In this document: positions 10,010-19,080 of the stretch, one piece after another
Position numbering within the stretch: the stretch's first letter is position 1
Layout of the letters: each line of letters starts with the position of its first letter
NCBI RefSeq assembly: GCF_041206865.1
Contig: NZ_JBGEDP010000001.1
Span: 3,658,001-3,722,000, forward strand
Length of the DNA: 64,000 nucleotides
Reading direction: 5' to 3'
Source: Mycobacterium sp. HUMS_12744610
GTDB lineage: Bacteria > Actinomycetota > Actinomycetes > Mycobacteriales > Mycobacteriaceae
Notes under the pieces: model-generated
Told to the model about the DNA's origin: nothing
The model's database searches: none
The model's input: only the letters and a program-made list of their open reading frames with translations
Program-made: the position numbers and the translations under genes

Positions 10010-10439
10010 CTACCCGTAAAGCTCCACGAAGCGCTCGAGCGACTTCTGCACGTCGCCTTTGACGGCACGGGCCGGCCGAGCCCACCGGGCCGAACAGGGG
10101 ACGTCCGCCCAGCTCGAGACGCAGGCCGAGGGTCGACCCAGCGGCGGTGGGCCGCACTGTGAGCGTCACGCCGTACCTGGCGCCGCCCTTGCCGGCCCCC
10201 GACATCGCGACCTCGTGCGGCGGGTTCCACGTGGTCACCGTCCAGGTGACGCGGTTGCGCATGCCCTTGGCCCGTGCCACGCCGACGATCTCGGTGCCCT
10301 CGGTGATCTCGTCGGGCAACTCGCTGCGCCACCCCTCGTGCATGACCAGCCACTCACCGAGCTCCGAGAGGTCCGATACCCGGTCCCACATGTCGTGGGG
10401 ACTCATCGGCATGTCGGCGGTCATGTCCAGCGCGGCCAT
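10010..10439 (-). pseudogene. SRPBCC/polyketide-cyclase-like protein with a C-terminal frameshift
   Basis: Homologue of Rv1546 (143 residues): [21 protein letters not shown] opens a START/SRPBCC fold, with [21 protein letters not shown] and [18 protein letters not shown] following. After GPVGSAG the reading frame leaves the family pattern and runs to 9912. The expected ending ([19 protein letters not shown], stop at 10010-10012) is intact in another frame. The span is 430 bases; 432 would give 143 residues, so two bases appear missing near 10070-10080 in a GGCC-rich stretch. Either a real frameshift or a sequencing error. The function of the family member is unknown; small hydrophobic ligand binding is usual. 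Confidence 0.7.
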
Positions 10440-10627
10440 GGCGTGAGCCTAGCCCCGGCGCCGGCGCGGGCCGCGTGGAGCTCGTGTCGCGACACACGCG
10501 ATTTGTCGCTACAAGGCGGGCGAAGAGCGAGCCGTCCGGCGCAGAGGCTGGTGTGACGACTGCGACCGACGAGACGGTAGTGGCCTGCGATGCTCCGACG
10601 GCGGCGGCCCGGGATCGCCTCGGGCGC
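10440..10627. repeat. intergenic palindrome and half-repeat
   Basis: This gap holds a perfect 12-base palindrome GTGTCGCGACAC (10484-10495), with TGTCGC recurring in TGTCGCTACA at 10504-10513. The two could pair as an imperfect hairpin. It lies upstream of the minus-strand SRPBCC gene, so it could be an operator, or a small dispersed repeat. No gene is seen. Confidence 0.4.
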
Positions 10628-11431
10628 TTAGCGGTCCGGCCCGCCGCGCAGGCGCTGACCGATCCGCAGGGCGGGCAGCAGCACGCTGCGTGGCGCGAAC
10701 CTGCCGCTCATGCTGACCGCCTTGGGCACCACTCCCGGCACCACGCTGCGCTTGCCGGCGAGCATCCCCTCGATCGCGGCCTCGGCGACGTCACGCGGGG
10801 AGACCTGCGCCACCGGGATGCTGAAGCGCTCGGCACTGGCGATCTCGGCCCACTCGGTGGGCACCGGTCCGGGACACAGACAGGTGACCGACACGCCCGT
10901 CCCGTGCAGTTCTTCGTGGACGGCCTCGGAGAACGTCTGCACGAAAGCCTTGGTGGCCGAATAGACCGCCATGTAGGGCATCGGCTGGAACCCGGCGATC
11001 GACGCGATGTTCAGCACCGCGCCGACACCGCGCTCGACCATGCCGGCCAGGGCGGCGTGGGTGAGTTCCATCAACACCAGCGAGTTGAGGGTGACTTCTT
11101 CGCTTTCGCGTTCGAGCGGCAGCGTGTGGAACAGCCCGCTGGTGCCGAAACCGGCGCTGTTGCACAACCCGGCGATCGGTTCGCCGCGCAGCCGACCCGC
11201 CAACTCGCCGCGCGATCGCGGTGCGGACAGATCGAGAGGCAGAACCTCCACCCCGACCGAGTAGTCCGCACCGATCTCGTCGGCCAGTTCGTCGAGGCGC
11301 TCGCGCCGGCGCGCGACCAGCAGCAGCGGGAAGCCGCGCCGCCCCAGTCCCCGCGCCAGTTCGGCGCCGATGCCGGAGGAGGCGCCGGTGATCACGACGG
11401 TGGCGCGGTTGTCGGGTTTCGGAAGGCTCAT
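10628..11431 (-). CDS. short-chain dehydrogenase/ketoacyl reductase-like
   Basis: 267 residues from ATG 11431, the length of Rv1544. Classical SDR: cofactor loop VVITGASSGIGAELARG, NSAG after strand 4, and the catalytic S-YxxxK set (NIASIAGF, MPYMAVYSATKAF), followed by LCPGPVPTEW. NAD(P)(H)-dependent oxidoreductase; members of this subgroup are annotated as ketoacyl reductases of lipid metabolism, but the substrate is not known. It begins four bases after the end of the next SDR gene, so the two form an operon. Confidence 0.88.
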   Translation of the reverse strand: MSLPKPDNRATVVITGASSGIGAELARGLGRRGFPLLLVARRRERLDELADEIGADYSVGVEVLPLDLSAPRSRGELAGRLRGEPIAGLCNSAGFGTSGLFHTLPLERESEEVTLNSLVLMELTHAALAGMVERGVGAVLNIASIAGFQPMPYMAVYSATKAFVQTFSEAVHEELHGTGVSVTCLCPGPVPTEWAEIASAERFSIPVAQVSPRDVAEAAIEGMLAGKRSVVPGVVPKAVSMSGRFAPRSVLLPALRIGQRLRGGPDR

Positions 11432-11435
11432 GGTG

Positions 11436-12452
11436 TCACCAATGTATCCCGCGGGTCGCGCGCACAAACGTCTCGCTGCGTTTGTCCAGTTCGGCTGCAT
11501 CGGAAGCGGATTCGCGACCCTTGGCGGCCTCGGAGTCGCTGAACATCCCGAAGGCGCGGTTGCGCACCATGTCCATGACCGCCGGGTTCACGGCGTCGGC
11601 GACGGCGGCGAACTGCCCGAAGGGCGAGCTCGCGCGCCGCGGCCGGTGCACGATGGCGTCGGCGATCACACCGGCGGCCTGTTCGGGCGTCAGCGCCGGG
11701 AACTTCTCGTACATCGTGGTGGGACTGATCATCGGGGTGCGCACCAGCGCCATGTGCACCGTGGTGAACCGGACGCCGTCGTTGACCGTCTCGGCCTGCA
11801 GCGAGTCGCACAGGCTGTCCAGCGCGGCCTTGCTGGCAATGTAGGCGCCGAAGCGCGGCGCGCGGGTCTGCACCCCGACCGACGAGACGTTGATGATCTG
11901 ACCCGAGCCGCGTTCCCGCATCCCGGGGATGAACTTGAGGATGAGCTGCACGGCGCCGAGGTAGTTCAGCTGCATGGTCCGCTGGTAGTCGTGAATCCGG
12001 TCGTAGGACAGTTCCAGCGAGCGCCGGATCGAGCGCCCGGCGTTGTTGATCAGGATGTCGACGCCGCCCAGGTCGGCGAGCACCTGGTCGGCCATCGCGG
12101 CGATGGCGTCGGTGTCCGACAGGTCGCACGGATAGACATGGGCGGTTCCGCCTTTGCCGCGGATCTCGTCCGCGACCTTCTCGAGCTTTTCGAGGGTGCG
12201 GGCGACCAGCACCACGGTGCCACCCGCCTCCGCGATCTTCTTCGCGGCCGCCTCCCCGATGCCCGAGGACCCGCCGGTGATGAGCACCACCTTGCCCTCG
12301 ACGGCGTCCTCGAGGGTGCGCCCCTGCACCGCGTCGAGCACGTTGCGCCAGTAGAACGGCCGGTAGCGCCCGGCCGAGTTGGGAGTGTTCACCAGATTGG
12401 ACACAGCGGCCAGCGGTTTCTCGACCAGGTTGGTGAGGTCACCGAGGTTCAT
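11436..12452 (-). CDS. SDR fatty acyl-CoA reductase-like protein
   Basis: 338 residues, homologous to Rv1543 and the Acr1-like fatty acyl-CoA reductase group, which reduce acyl-CoA to aldehyde for wax ester or ether lipid synthesis. An N-terminal arm (YRPFYWRNVLDAVQGRTLEDAVEGK) precedes VVLITGGSSGIGEAAAKK, then ILINNAGRSIRRSL, INVSSVGVQTRAPRFGAYIASKAALD, and the long post-catalytic helix region. Arm plus SDR core is the usual arrangement in this group. First gene of the two-gene SDR operon. Confidence 0.85.
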   Translation of the reverse strand: MNLGDLTNLVEKPLAAVSNLVNTPNSAGRYRPFYWRNVLDAVQGRTLEDAVEGKVVLITGGSSGIGEAAAKKIAEAGGTVVLVARTLEKLEKVADEIRGKGGTAHVYPCDLSDTDAIAAMADQVLADLGGVDILINNAGRSIRRSLELSYDRIHDYQRTMQLNYLGAVQLILKFIPGMRERGSGQIINVSSVGVQTRAPRFGAYIASKAALDSLCDSLQAETVNDGVRFTTVHMALVRTPMISPTTMYEKFPALTPEQAAGVIADAIVHRPRRASSPFGQFAAVADAVNPAVMDMVRNRAFGMFSDSEAAKGRESASDAAELDKRSETFVRATRGIHW

Positions 12453-12531
12453 CAGCGGTCGCTCCTGAGGACAGGGTGGATGGTGTGACGCGGGTCATAG
12501 CGCAAACCTAGGACATCGGTCGGCGAATGGC

Positions 12532-12641
12532 TGTGGATAGCGACAGATTCCCGTCGTCTACGCCCGGGGACTCTCGAGGCCGCCCGCAAGATAACAGCCG
12601 GGCAAAGATCTGAGCACACGCTGCGAACAACCTGTGGACAA
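12532..12641. promoter_or_regulatory. two DnaA-box-like sites in a divergent intergenic region
   Basis: In the 238-base gap between the leftward SDR operon and rightward lprI, TGTGGACAA at 12633-12641 is the complement of TTGTCCACA, the mycobacterial oriC DnaA-box consensus. TGTGGATAG at 12532-12540 is one base from the TT(A/G)TCCACA form. Two sites about 100 bases apart could bind DnaA as a regulator or titration site; chance is possible. Confidence 0.35.
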
Positions 12642-12690
12642 CGCGGTGTAGCGCATACGACACCCGTCGAACGAGTCATACTTGGCAGGT

Positions 12691-13197
12691 ATGAGACTGC
12701 TGCCCGCCACCGTCGCGGCCCTGGTCTTGAGCGTCTGCGGGTTGGCCGCAGCCCATCCAGCGGCCGGCACCACCGCGGGCGCCGACTGCGCCGCGCCGGT
12801 CAACGCGGTCAAACGGTTGATCTGCGCCGACCCGCATCTGAGCGAGCTCAACCACCGGACCAAGACCGCCTATCACAAGGCGCTGGCACGGCCCGGCGCC
12901 GACCGTGCGGCCCTGATGTCGGCGCGGAAGGACTGGAAGGCCGCCCGCGACGGCTGCGCCTACAACACCGAGGTCCGCCGCTGCGTGCTCGCCGCTTATC
13001 AACCCGCGGGCTTCGGCCAGCTCACCTCGCAGTTCTACCGCCAGCTGGCCCCGCCGAGCGCGGTGCTCAACTGGAAGGGTGACCACCAGGTTCTGTTCCT
13101 GCAACGGTCCGGCTACCGCGGCTCGGACAGCGCCGAGCACCGGGGCGAGCCCAAGCTGGTTTTCAACGGCGCGACGTTCATCTGCCGCCCCGAGTGA
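12691..13197 (+). CDS. lprI: LprI-like secreted lysozyme-inhibitor-family protein
   Basis: 168 residues, resembling LprI (Rv1541c), a cell-wall lipoprotein that inhibits lysozyme. The signal peptide is MRLLPATVAALVLSVCGLAAAHP. A cysteine follows LSV, but valine before the cysteine is a poor lipobox, so lipidation is uncertain. The mature part has the LprI/PF07007 layout: DCAAPVNAVKRLICADPHLSELN, then LMSARKDWKAARDGC and EVRRCVLAAY, with cysteine pairs likely disulfide-bonded, followed by a C-terminal beta domain (GDHQVLFLQRSGYRG) ending FICRPE. ATG 12691 is chosen for its signal peptide; TTG 12682 is in frame. The truncated-hemoglobin gene glbN, next to lprI in M. tuberculosis, is absent. Confidence 0.75.
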   Translation: MRLLPATVAALVLSVCGLAAAHPAAGTTAGADCAAPVNAVKRLICADPHLSELNHRTKTAYHKALARPGADRAALMSARKDWKAARDGCAYNTEVRRCVLAAYQPAGFGQLTSQFYRQLAPPSAVLNWKGDHQVLFLQRSGYRGSDSAEHRGEPKLVFNGATFICRPE

Positions 13198-13213
13198 GCC
13201 GGGCCGCGCCCGC

Positions 13214-13972
13214 ATGACTCGCACCTTCGAGGATGTGGTTGCCGAAGCCGAGCAGGTCTCGGTGGACGGTTGGGATTTCTCCTGGCTCGACGGACGGGCG
13301 ACCGAGGAGCGCCCGTCCTGGGGTTACCAACGGCTGATGAGCCGGCGGTTGGCGGACGCGACGGCCGCCTGCGACCTCGACACCGGGGGCGGCGAGGTGC
13401 TCGCCGGCGCCGAGAAGTTCCCGCCCGCGATGGTCGCCACGGAGTCGTGGCCGCCCAACGCGGCCCTGGCCACCAAGCTGTTGCATCCGCGCGGCGTGGT
13501 GGTCGTGAAGACAAAGGACGAGGCCGAGTTGCCGTTCGCCGATGAAGCGTTCGACCTGGTGACCAGCCGGCATGCCATCACCGTGCGGTGGCCCGAGATC
13601 GCGCGGGTGCTGCGCCCGGGCGGCACCTACCTGGCGCAACAGATCGGCCCGGCGACCATGGCGGAGCTCGTCGAATACTTCATCGGGCCGCAGCCGGAGA
13701 AATGGGCCGAGCTGAGTCCGGACCACCAAGCCGCGCAGGCCCAAGCCGCCGGGTTGCAGGTGGTGGAGATGCGGATGGAGCGGATGCGCGCCGAGTTCTT
13801 CGACATCGGGGCCGTCATCTATTTCCTGCGCAAGGTGATCTGGACGGTGCCGGACTTCACGGTCCAGCGCTACCGCGAGCGGCTGGCCGAACTCCACGAG
13901 CGCATTCAGGCCGAGGGCTCCTTCGTCGCCCACTCCGCGCGGGTCCTCGCCGAGGCGCGCAAGCCCGCGTGA
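13214..13972 (+). CDS. class I SAM-dependent methyltransferase
   Basis: 252 residues. The SAM-binding loop is present but altered: CDLDTGGGEVLAG at motif I, PFADEAFDLVTSRHA at motif IV, and VLRPGGTYLAQQIGP at motif V/VI. The rest is helical (AEFFDIGAVIYFLRKVIWTVPDF). The DLDTGGGE loop is typical of a mycobacterial and streptomycete methyltransferase subgroup of unknown target. It follows lprI by 16 bases on the same strand and is probably co-transcribed. Its 3' end converges on the pseudouridine synthase gene with a one-base gap. Confidence 0.8.
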   Translation: MTRTFEDVVAEAEQVSVDGWDFSWLDGRATEERPSWGYQRLMSRRLADATAACDLDTGGGEVLAGAEKFPPAMVATESWPPNAALATKLLHPRGVVVVKTKDEAELPFADEAFDLVTSRHAITVRWPEIARVLRPGGTYLAQQIGPATMAELVEYFIGPQPEKWAELSPDHQAAQAQAAGLQVVEMRMERMRAEFFDIGAVIYFLRKVIWTVPDFTVQRYRERLAELHERIQAEGSFVAHSARVLAEARKPA

Positions 13973-13973
13973 T

Positions 13974-14900
13974 TCACCCTTCGGCCCGCAGCACGTCCAG
14001 GGCGTGCTGCAGGTCGGGCGGGTAGGGGCTGACGAACTCGACCCGCCGGCCGTCGGCCGGATGGACGAACGACAGGGACCGCGCGTGCAGCCATTGTCGT
14101 TCCAGGCCAAGCCTTTTCGCCAGCACCGGATCGGCCCCGTAGGTGAGGTCCCCGCAGCACGGGTGGTGCAGCGCGGCGAAATGCACCCGGATCTGGTGCG
14201 TGCGGCCGGTTTCCAGGTGCACGTTGAGCAGGCTGGCGGCGATGAAGGCCTCGCACGTGTCGTAGTGGGTGAGGCTGTGCCTGCCGTCCTTGGTGACCGC
14301 GAACTTCCACTCGGGGCCACGGTGGCGTCCGATCGGGGCGTCGATCGTCCCACTGGACGGATCCGGATGCCCTTGCACCAGCGCGTGGTAACGCTTGTCG
14401 ACGGTGCGCTGCTTGAAGGCCCGTTTGAGCGCGGTGTAGGCGCGCTCGGACAACGCCACCACCATCACCCCGGAGGTGCCGACGTCGAGGCGATGCACGA
14501 TCCCCTGCCGTTCGGGCACTCCCGACGTGGTGATCCGATAGCCCGCGGCGGCCAGGCCCCCCAACACCGTGGGCCCGCTCCAGCCGACGGACGCGTGCGC
14601 GGCCACCGCCGCCGGCTTGTCGACCACGACGATGTCCTCGTCGGAGTACAGGATCGTCATCCCCTCGATGTCGACGGGCGTGTTCTCCAGCGGCGGCGGC
14701 GCTTCGGGTATCCGCACCTGCAGCCAGGCGCCGGGTGTGAGCCGGTCGGACTTCCCGGCCGGCGCGCCGTCCAGTTCGACACCCCCCTCTTCGGCGATGG
14801 CCGCCGCGGCGCTGCGCGACAACCCCAGCAGGCGCGCCAGTCCGGCGTCGACACGCATGCCCGCCAGGCCCTCCGGGACGGGCATCGAGCGCTCGGTCAA
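13974..14900 (-). CDS. RluA/RluD-family pseudouridine synthase
   Basis: Isomerises uridine to pseudouridine in RNA, probably 23S rRNA. 308 residues from TTG 14900, the Rv1540 length; ATG 14885 is the alternative. An N-terminal S4 domain ([31 protein letters not shown]) is followed by the catalytic core: [15 protein letters not shown], the catalytic-aspartate motif [24 protein letters not shown] and [20 protein letters not shown]. The TTG overlaps the lspA stop (TTGA), so translation is probably coupled to lspA. Confidence 0.92.
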   Translation of the reverse strand: MTERSMPVPEGLAGMRVDAGLARLLGLSRSAAAAIAEEGGVELDGAPAGKSDRLTPGAWLQVRIPEAPPPLENTPVDIEGMTILYSDEDIVVVDKPAAVAAHASVGWSGPTVLGGLAAAGYRITTSGVPERQGIVHRLDVGTSGVMVVALSERAYTALKRAFKQRTVDKRYHALVQGHPDPSSGTIDAPIGRHRGPEWKFAVTKDGRHSLTHYDTCEAFIAASLLNVHLETGRTHQIRVHFAALHHPCCGDLTYGADPVLAKRLGLERQWLHARSLSFVHPADGRRVEFVSPYPPDLQHALDVLRAEG

Positions 14901-15511
14901 CGCCGGCCGGCCTTGCGCCGGCCCGCAGTGTCGAAGTCGTAGCCGAACACCGACAGCACCACCAGCAGGATGGCCCCGCCGACCACAGCCGGGTCGGCGA
15001 CGTTGAACACCGGCCACCACCCGACCGACAGGAAGTCCACGACGTGTCCCCGCAGCGGGCCGGGCGACCGGAAGAACCGGTCGACCAGGTTGCCCGTCGC
15101 GCCGCCCAGGATCATGCCGAGGCCCACCGCCCACCACGGCGACACCAGCCGCCGCCCCATCCAGAAGATGCCGACCACCACACAGGTAGCGATCAGCGTC
15201 AGCATCCAGGTGTACCCGGTCGCCATCGAGAACGCGGCCCCCGAATTGCGCACCAAGGTCCAGGTCACCGTGTCACCGATGATGGAAACCGGCTGGCCCG
15301 GCGGCAGCAGCTTGACGGCGAGCACCTTGGTCACGACGTCCAAGGTCAGCACGACCGCGGCGACCGACAGCAACAGGCGCAGCCGCCGGGGCGGGTTCGC
15401 CGGGCTCCGCGGGCCAGAGCCTTCCGGTTCCCCGGATTCCGCGGCCGCCGTCACCGACTCCGCCGATCCACTGGGTTCCTCAGACACTCCCCCATCATCC
15501 CCTAAAGCCAT
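14897..15511 (-). CDS. lspA: lipoprotein signal peptidase (signal peptidase II)
   Basis: Integral membrane aspartyl protease that removes signal peptides from diacylglyceryl-prolipoproteins; globomycin is the classic inhibitor. 204 residues as read. Four membrane segments are visible ([72 protein letters not shown]). The catalytic aspartates are in NLVDR and FNVAD, with VRNSGAAFS as the conserved third motif. The first ~40 residues are an acidic, disordered extension. GTG near 15487 (VSEEPSG) may be the true start. It overlaps the downstream pseudouridine synthase start by four bases. Confidence 0.93.
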   Translation of the reverse strand: MALGDDGGVSEEPSGSAESVTAAAESGEPEGSGPRSPANPPRRLRLLLSVAAVVLTLDVVTKVLAVKLLPPGQPVSIIGDTVTWTLVRNSGAAFSMATGYTWMLTLIATCVVVGIFWMGRRLVSPWWAVGLGMILGGATGNLVDRFFRSPGPLRGHVVDFLSVGWWPVFNVADPAVVGGAILLVVLSVFGYDFDTAGRRKAGRR

Positions 15512-15528
15512 TGCGGGATGATCCCCCC

Positions 15529-16476
15529 ATGGCCCGGCTCACCGTCATCACCACCGGAGGCACGATCGCGACCAGTACCGGCGCCGACGGGGTGCGCCGG
15601 CCCACCCGCAGCGGAGCGGAGCTGATGTCGGGCCTGAACGTCGACCAGGACGTCGAGGACATCGACGTCGTCGACGTCCTGGCCGTGGACAGCTCGCAGC
15701 TGACCCCGCCCGATTGGGACCGCATCGGCGCCGCGGTTCGGGCGGCGGTCGACGGCGGCGCCGACGGCGTGGTCGTCACGCACGGCACCGACACCCTCGA
15801 AGAGACCGCGCTGTGGCTGGAACTGACCTATGCGGGGGCCGCACCGGTGGTGGTGACCGGCGCAATGCGCAGCGCCGACGCCCCCGACGCGGACGGTCCG
15901 GACAACCTGCGCGACGCGCTGGCCGTCGCGGCCAGCCCGGCGGCGGCCGGCCTCGGCGTGGTGGTGTGCTTCGCGGGCCGCGTGCTGCAACCGCTGGGCC
16001 TCTACAAGGTGACCACCTCGGACCTGAGCGGCTTCACCGGCGAACTGCTCGGCACCGTCGACGGCGAGGTGACGCTGACCCGCACCAAGACCCGGCCCTA
16101 CGTCGGCGACCTGAACGCGGCCGAGGCGCCCCGGGTCGACATCGTCGCGGTGTACCCCGGCAGTGACGCGGTCGCGCTGGATGCGTGCGCGGCCGCCGGC
16201 GCCGCGGCCGTCGTGCTCGAGGCGGTGGGTTCGGGCAACGCCGGGGCGGCGGTGATCGACGGGGTCCGCCGGCACTGCCGCGACGGCGTGGTGGTCGCGG
16301 TGTCCACCCGGGTGCCCGGAGCGCGGGTCAGGGCGGGCTACGGCCCCGGCCAGGAACTGGTGGAGGCCGGCGCCGTGCTGGTGCCCCGCCTGCGGCCTTC
16401 CCAGGCCCGGCTGCTGCTGATGGCCGCGCTGGCCGCCGGACTACCGGTCGCCGCGGTCATCGCCCGCTGGGGCTGA
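15529..16476 (+). CDS. ansA: L-asparaginase
   Basis: Hydrolyses asparagine to aspartate and ammonia; in M. tuberculosis AnsA (Rv1538c) supports nitrogen assimilation and acid resistance. 315 residues. Signature 1 is [13 protein letters not shown] (nucleophile threonine at residue ~12) and signature 2 is [13 protein letters not shown] (second threonine and aspartate). A small C-terminal domain follows ([19 protein letters not shown]). No signal peptide, hence the cytosolic type. Divergent from lspA. Its 3' end overlaps the convergent dinX 3' end by 36 bases. Confidence 0.93.
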   Translation: MARLTVITTGGTIATSTGADGVRRPTRSGAELMSGLNVDQDVEDIDVVDVLAVDSSQLTPPDWDRIGAAVRAAVDGGADGVVVTHGTDTLEETALWLELTYAGAAPVVVTGAMRSADAPDADGPDNLRDALAVAASPAAAGLGVVVCFAGRVLQPLGLYKVTTSDLSGFTGELLGTVDGEVTLTRTKTRPYVGDLNAAEAPRVDIVAVYPGSDAVALDACAAAGAAAVVLEAVGSGNAGAAVIDGVRRHCRDGVVVAVSTRVPGARVRAGYGPGQELVEAGAVLVPRLRPSQARLLLMAALAAGLPVAAVIARWG

Positions 16477-17838
16477 CGAATCGGCTTGCAGCGGAACGAC
16501 ATAGTCCGGCCAGGCCAGGGAGTCGACCGGGTTGGCGCCGACGAGGTCGCCGGTGTCGGCGGGGAACGTGCGCGCCTGCCCCGGACCGGAAGCACGGGTT
16601 TCGAAGCGCACGGTGACGACCCCGTGGCCCGCGCCCTGCACCCAGCCGTGACCGAGGTCGCGGTGGCCGACGTCGTCTCCGATCCGCCACGCCGACGTCT
16701 CCGCTTGGGCCGCGAACATCGCCTCGGTCGTGGTCTCGACGGGTGGGGATTCCACCTGGGACGCCGGCAGCTCCAAGTCCGGGAACAGCGACTCCTGCCG
16801 CACCTCAGTCAGCCCCGAAAAGCCAACGCCCAGAAGGCGAATCGGCCCGATCTCGCGGGGATCCAGCAGCAGCCGCCGGGCCGTCGCGACCAGCGCGCCG
16901 GCCTCGGTGGTGGCGTAGGGCAGCGTCGCCGAACGGGTCAGGGTGCTCATGTCGGATTTCTTCAGCTTGACCGTGACGGTGCGGGCGCCACGGCCGTCGC
17001 GCAGCAGCCGTCGATGCGCATGCTCGGCGATCGGTCCGATCGCCTCGAGCAACCGCTCCAGGCTGGTCAGGTCGGCCGCGAAGGTCGACTCGGCGCTGAT
17101 CTGCTTGGCTTCGGCGCGCTCGGCGACGGGGCGGTCGTCGATGCCGAGGGCAAGCCGGTGCAGCGCCGGCCCGAGCGTCGCGCCCAGGATGTTTGCCGCC
17201 TCGACGTCGGTCAGCGCGGCCAGCTGCCCGATGGTCGCGATGCCGAGGCGGTGCAGCTTTTCCTCGGCGACGGGGCCGATTCCCCACAGCCGGCGCACCG
17301 GCAATCCGCCGAGCAGCGACCGTTCCTCGTCGCGGCGCACCACCCGGATTCCGTCGGGCTTGGCCAGGCCGGACGCGATCTTGGCGATCTGCTTGCCCGA
17401 GCCCGCGCCGACCGACGCCGTCAGCCCGGTTTCCTCGCGCACCCGGCGGCGCAGGTCCTCGCAGAACGTCTCGACGTCCGCGGCCGAGGCCCCGGCGAGC
17501 TGCACCGGCTCCCCGAAGCCCTCGTCGTGGGACAGCTGCTCGACCACCGGCAGCACCGAGCGCACGGTGTCGAAGACCCGCCGACTGGCCACGCCGTACA
17601 CCACGCCGCGCGGCGGCAGCACCACCGCGGTGACCCCGATCAGCCGGCGGGCCTGGTGCATCGGCATGGCAGACCGGGCGCCGTACACCCGCGCCTCATA
17701 GCTGGCGCCCGCGACCACGCCCCGGCCGCCCAGGCCGCCGACCAGCACCGGCCGTCCCCGCAGGGTCGGTCGGGTGAGTTGTTCGACGGAGGCGAAGAAC
17801 GCATCCATGTCCAGGTGCAGCACCCAGCGGGACTCCAC
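16441..17838 (-). CDS. dinX: Y-family DNA polymerase (DinB1/DinX)
   Basis: Translesion DNA polymerase IV type, equivalent to Rv1537. 465 residues from GTG 17838. The N-terminal catalytic metal site is [14 protein letters not shown] and the second acidic pair is HDEGF. This family normally has DEAF, so the glycine after the acidic pair is unusual although both acidic residues are kept. The thumb has the helix-hairpin-helix [22 protein letters not shown]. The little finger spans about residues 240-350. A mycobacterial C-terminal extension ([25 protein letters not shown]) follows. No beta-clamp motif was clearly identified. Confidence 0.92.
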   Translation of the reverse strand: MESRWVLHLDMDAFFASVEQLTRPTLRGRPVLVGGLGGRGVVAGASYEARVYGARSAMPMHQARRLIGVTAVVLPPRGVVYGVASRRVFDTVRSVLPVVEQLSHDEGFGEPVQLAGASAADVETFCEDLRRRVREETGLTASVGAGSGKQIAKIASGLAKPDGIRVVRRDEERSLLGGLPVRRLWGIGPVAEEKLHRLGIATIGQLAALTDVEAANILGATLGPALHRLALGIDDRPVAERAEAKQISAESTFAADLTSLERLLEAIGPIAEHAHRRLLRDGRGARTVTVKLKKSDMSTLTRSATLPYATTEAGALVATARRLLLDPREIGPIRLLGVGFSGLTEVRQESLFPDLELPASQVESPPVETTTEAMFAAQAETSAWRIGDDVGHRDLGHGWVQGAGHGVVTVRFETRASGPGQARTFPADTGDLVGANPVDSLAWPDYVVPLQADSSAPAGDDRGDR

Positions 17839-17872
17839 ACCTGCAGATGCTATTGGTCTAGGTTCGTCCGGT

Positions 17873-18439
17873 ATGGCGATGAACCTGGCCCACCGGTGGT
17901 ACTGCAACTCCGACCGCTGGAGTCGTGCGGTGCGGGCGCGCCTGTTGCCCTGGGTCCTCGGCGGCGTGGACCTGGGCGACAACACGCTGGAGATCGGCCC
18001 GGGCTACGGCGCCGTCCTGCGGCTGCTCGTCGACAGGACGCCGCGCCTCACCGCGGTCGAGATCGATCCGCCGATGGCGCAGCGCCTGCAACGGCTTTAC
18101 GGAGACCGGGCGCACATCGTCAACGCCGACGGCACGAACACCGGATTGCCGGCCGGCGAGTTCAGCTCGGTGGTGTCGTTCACCATGCTGCACCACGTGC
18201 CGACCGCCGAACTACAGGACCGGTTGTTCGCCGAGGCCTTCCGGGTGCTGCGGCCCGGTGGTGTGTTCGCCGGCAGCGACAGCGTGTCCTCGCTGCGCTT
18301 CCGGCTCCTGCACATTCGCGACACCTGCAACACGGTCTCGCCCTCGACGCTGCCGGATCGCCTGCGCGCGGCCGGTTTTCGTGACATCCAAGTCGAGGTT
18401 CGCGGCGGCCGGCTGCGCTGGCGCGCTCGCAAGGGCTAG
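17873..18439 (+). CDS. class I SAM-dependent methyltransferase
   Basis: 188 residues. Motif I is [16 protein letters not shown], the acidic strand-2 end [13 protein letters not shown], motif [16 protein letters not shown], then [15 protein letters not shown]. This is the small Methyltransf_11 fold; substrate unknown. The start is ATG 17873, divergent from dinX with 34 bases between starts, so the promoters overlap. Its stop is five bases before a 61-nt palindrome that probably terminates transcription. Confidence 0.85.
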   Translation: MAMNLAHRWYCNSDRWSRAVRARLLPWVLGGVDLGDNTLEIGPGYGAVLRLLVDRTPRLTAVEIDPPMAQRLQRLYGDRAHIVNADGTNTGLPAGEFSSVVSFTMLHHVPTAELQDRLFAEAFRVLRPGGVFAGSDSVSSLRFRLLHIRDTCNTVSPSTLPDRLRAAGFRDIQVEVRGGRLRWRARKG

Positions 18440-18444
18440 CCTTC

Positions 18445-18505
18445 GCCGAGATCGACGTTGCGCAGGGCCGCTCTCGCGATTTTCCTGCCAAATGTCGATT
18501 TCGCG
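18445..18505. repeat. 61-nt palindromic element, copy 1
   Basis: Arms of 21 nt (18445-18465 and 18485-18505) flank a 19-nt loop. The arms pair at most positions counting G-U pairs; the core stem CGAGATCGACGTT pairs with AATGTCGATTTCG. It aligns without gaps with copy 2 at 19070-19130 (about 47 of 61 identical), in the same orientation, including the loop core CCGCTCTCGCG. The two copies are direct repeats 625 bases apart, enclosing the endonuclease gene. It lies just after a methyltransferase stop and could act as its terminator. Confidence 0.8.
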
Positions 18506-18538
18506 TGCTGTCGGCGGCCGGTGTCACCATGCGGGCGT

Positions 18539-19080
18539 GAGGAACGTCTTTCTCGGCGGACAGGCCGTGGCGGCCGGCCCGCACGGCCTTCGATCTGGGC
18601 CGGCATCTGCCGCGCGCGGAGGCGGTGGCGCGGCTCGACGCACTCATGTACGCGACACCATTCGACCCAGCGGGTGTGCTGGAGCTCGCCAGGCGTTACC
18701 CCGGAGCCCGGGGCCTGCGGCGGCTGCGCGCGGTGCTGCCGCTCGTCGACGGTGGCGCCGCGTCCCCGAAGGAGACCTGGCTGCGGCTGTTGTTGATCGA
18801 CGCGGGCTTTCCGCGGCCGGTCACACAGATACCGGTCGTCGAGGGCTGGCAACCCATCCGCTTCCTCGACATGGGCTGGAAGGACCGCAAGGTCGCCGCC
18901 GAGTACGACGGCGATCAGCATCGGACCAACCGCAAGCAGTACGTGAAAGACATTCGCTGTCAGGCGAAACTGCAGCGACTGGGCTGGATCGTCGTGCGGG
19001 TGGTAGCCGAGGACAGCGAAGAGGACATCATCGGCCGCGTCAGTGAGGCACTCGACCGTCGCGGATATCGCCGAGATTGA
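18539..19080 (+). pseudogene. DUF559-type endonuclease gene with an internal deletion
   Basis: Mycobacterial genomes carry many ~290-residue proteins with a DUF559 (Vsr-like PD-(D/E)XK) C-terminal domain. Here the N-terminus VRNVFLGGQAVAAG (from GTG 18539) is followed almost at once by the frame-shifted middle TAFDLGRHLPRAEAVARLDALM (from 18583). About 85 codons are therefore missing and the two parts are out of frame. The C-terminal domain is intact to the stop: GGAASPKETWLRLLLIDAGFP, IRFLDMGWKDRKVAAEYDGDQH (catalytic D and E region) and LGWIVVRVVAEDS. Translation from GTG 18625 could make only the 151-residue C-terminal part. The last codons (R-D-stop) are inside palindrome copy 2. Confidence 0.75.
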
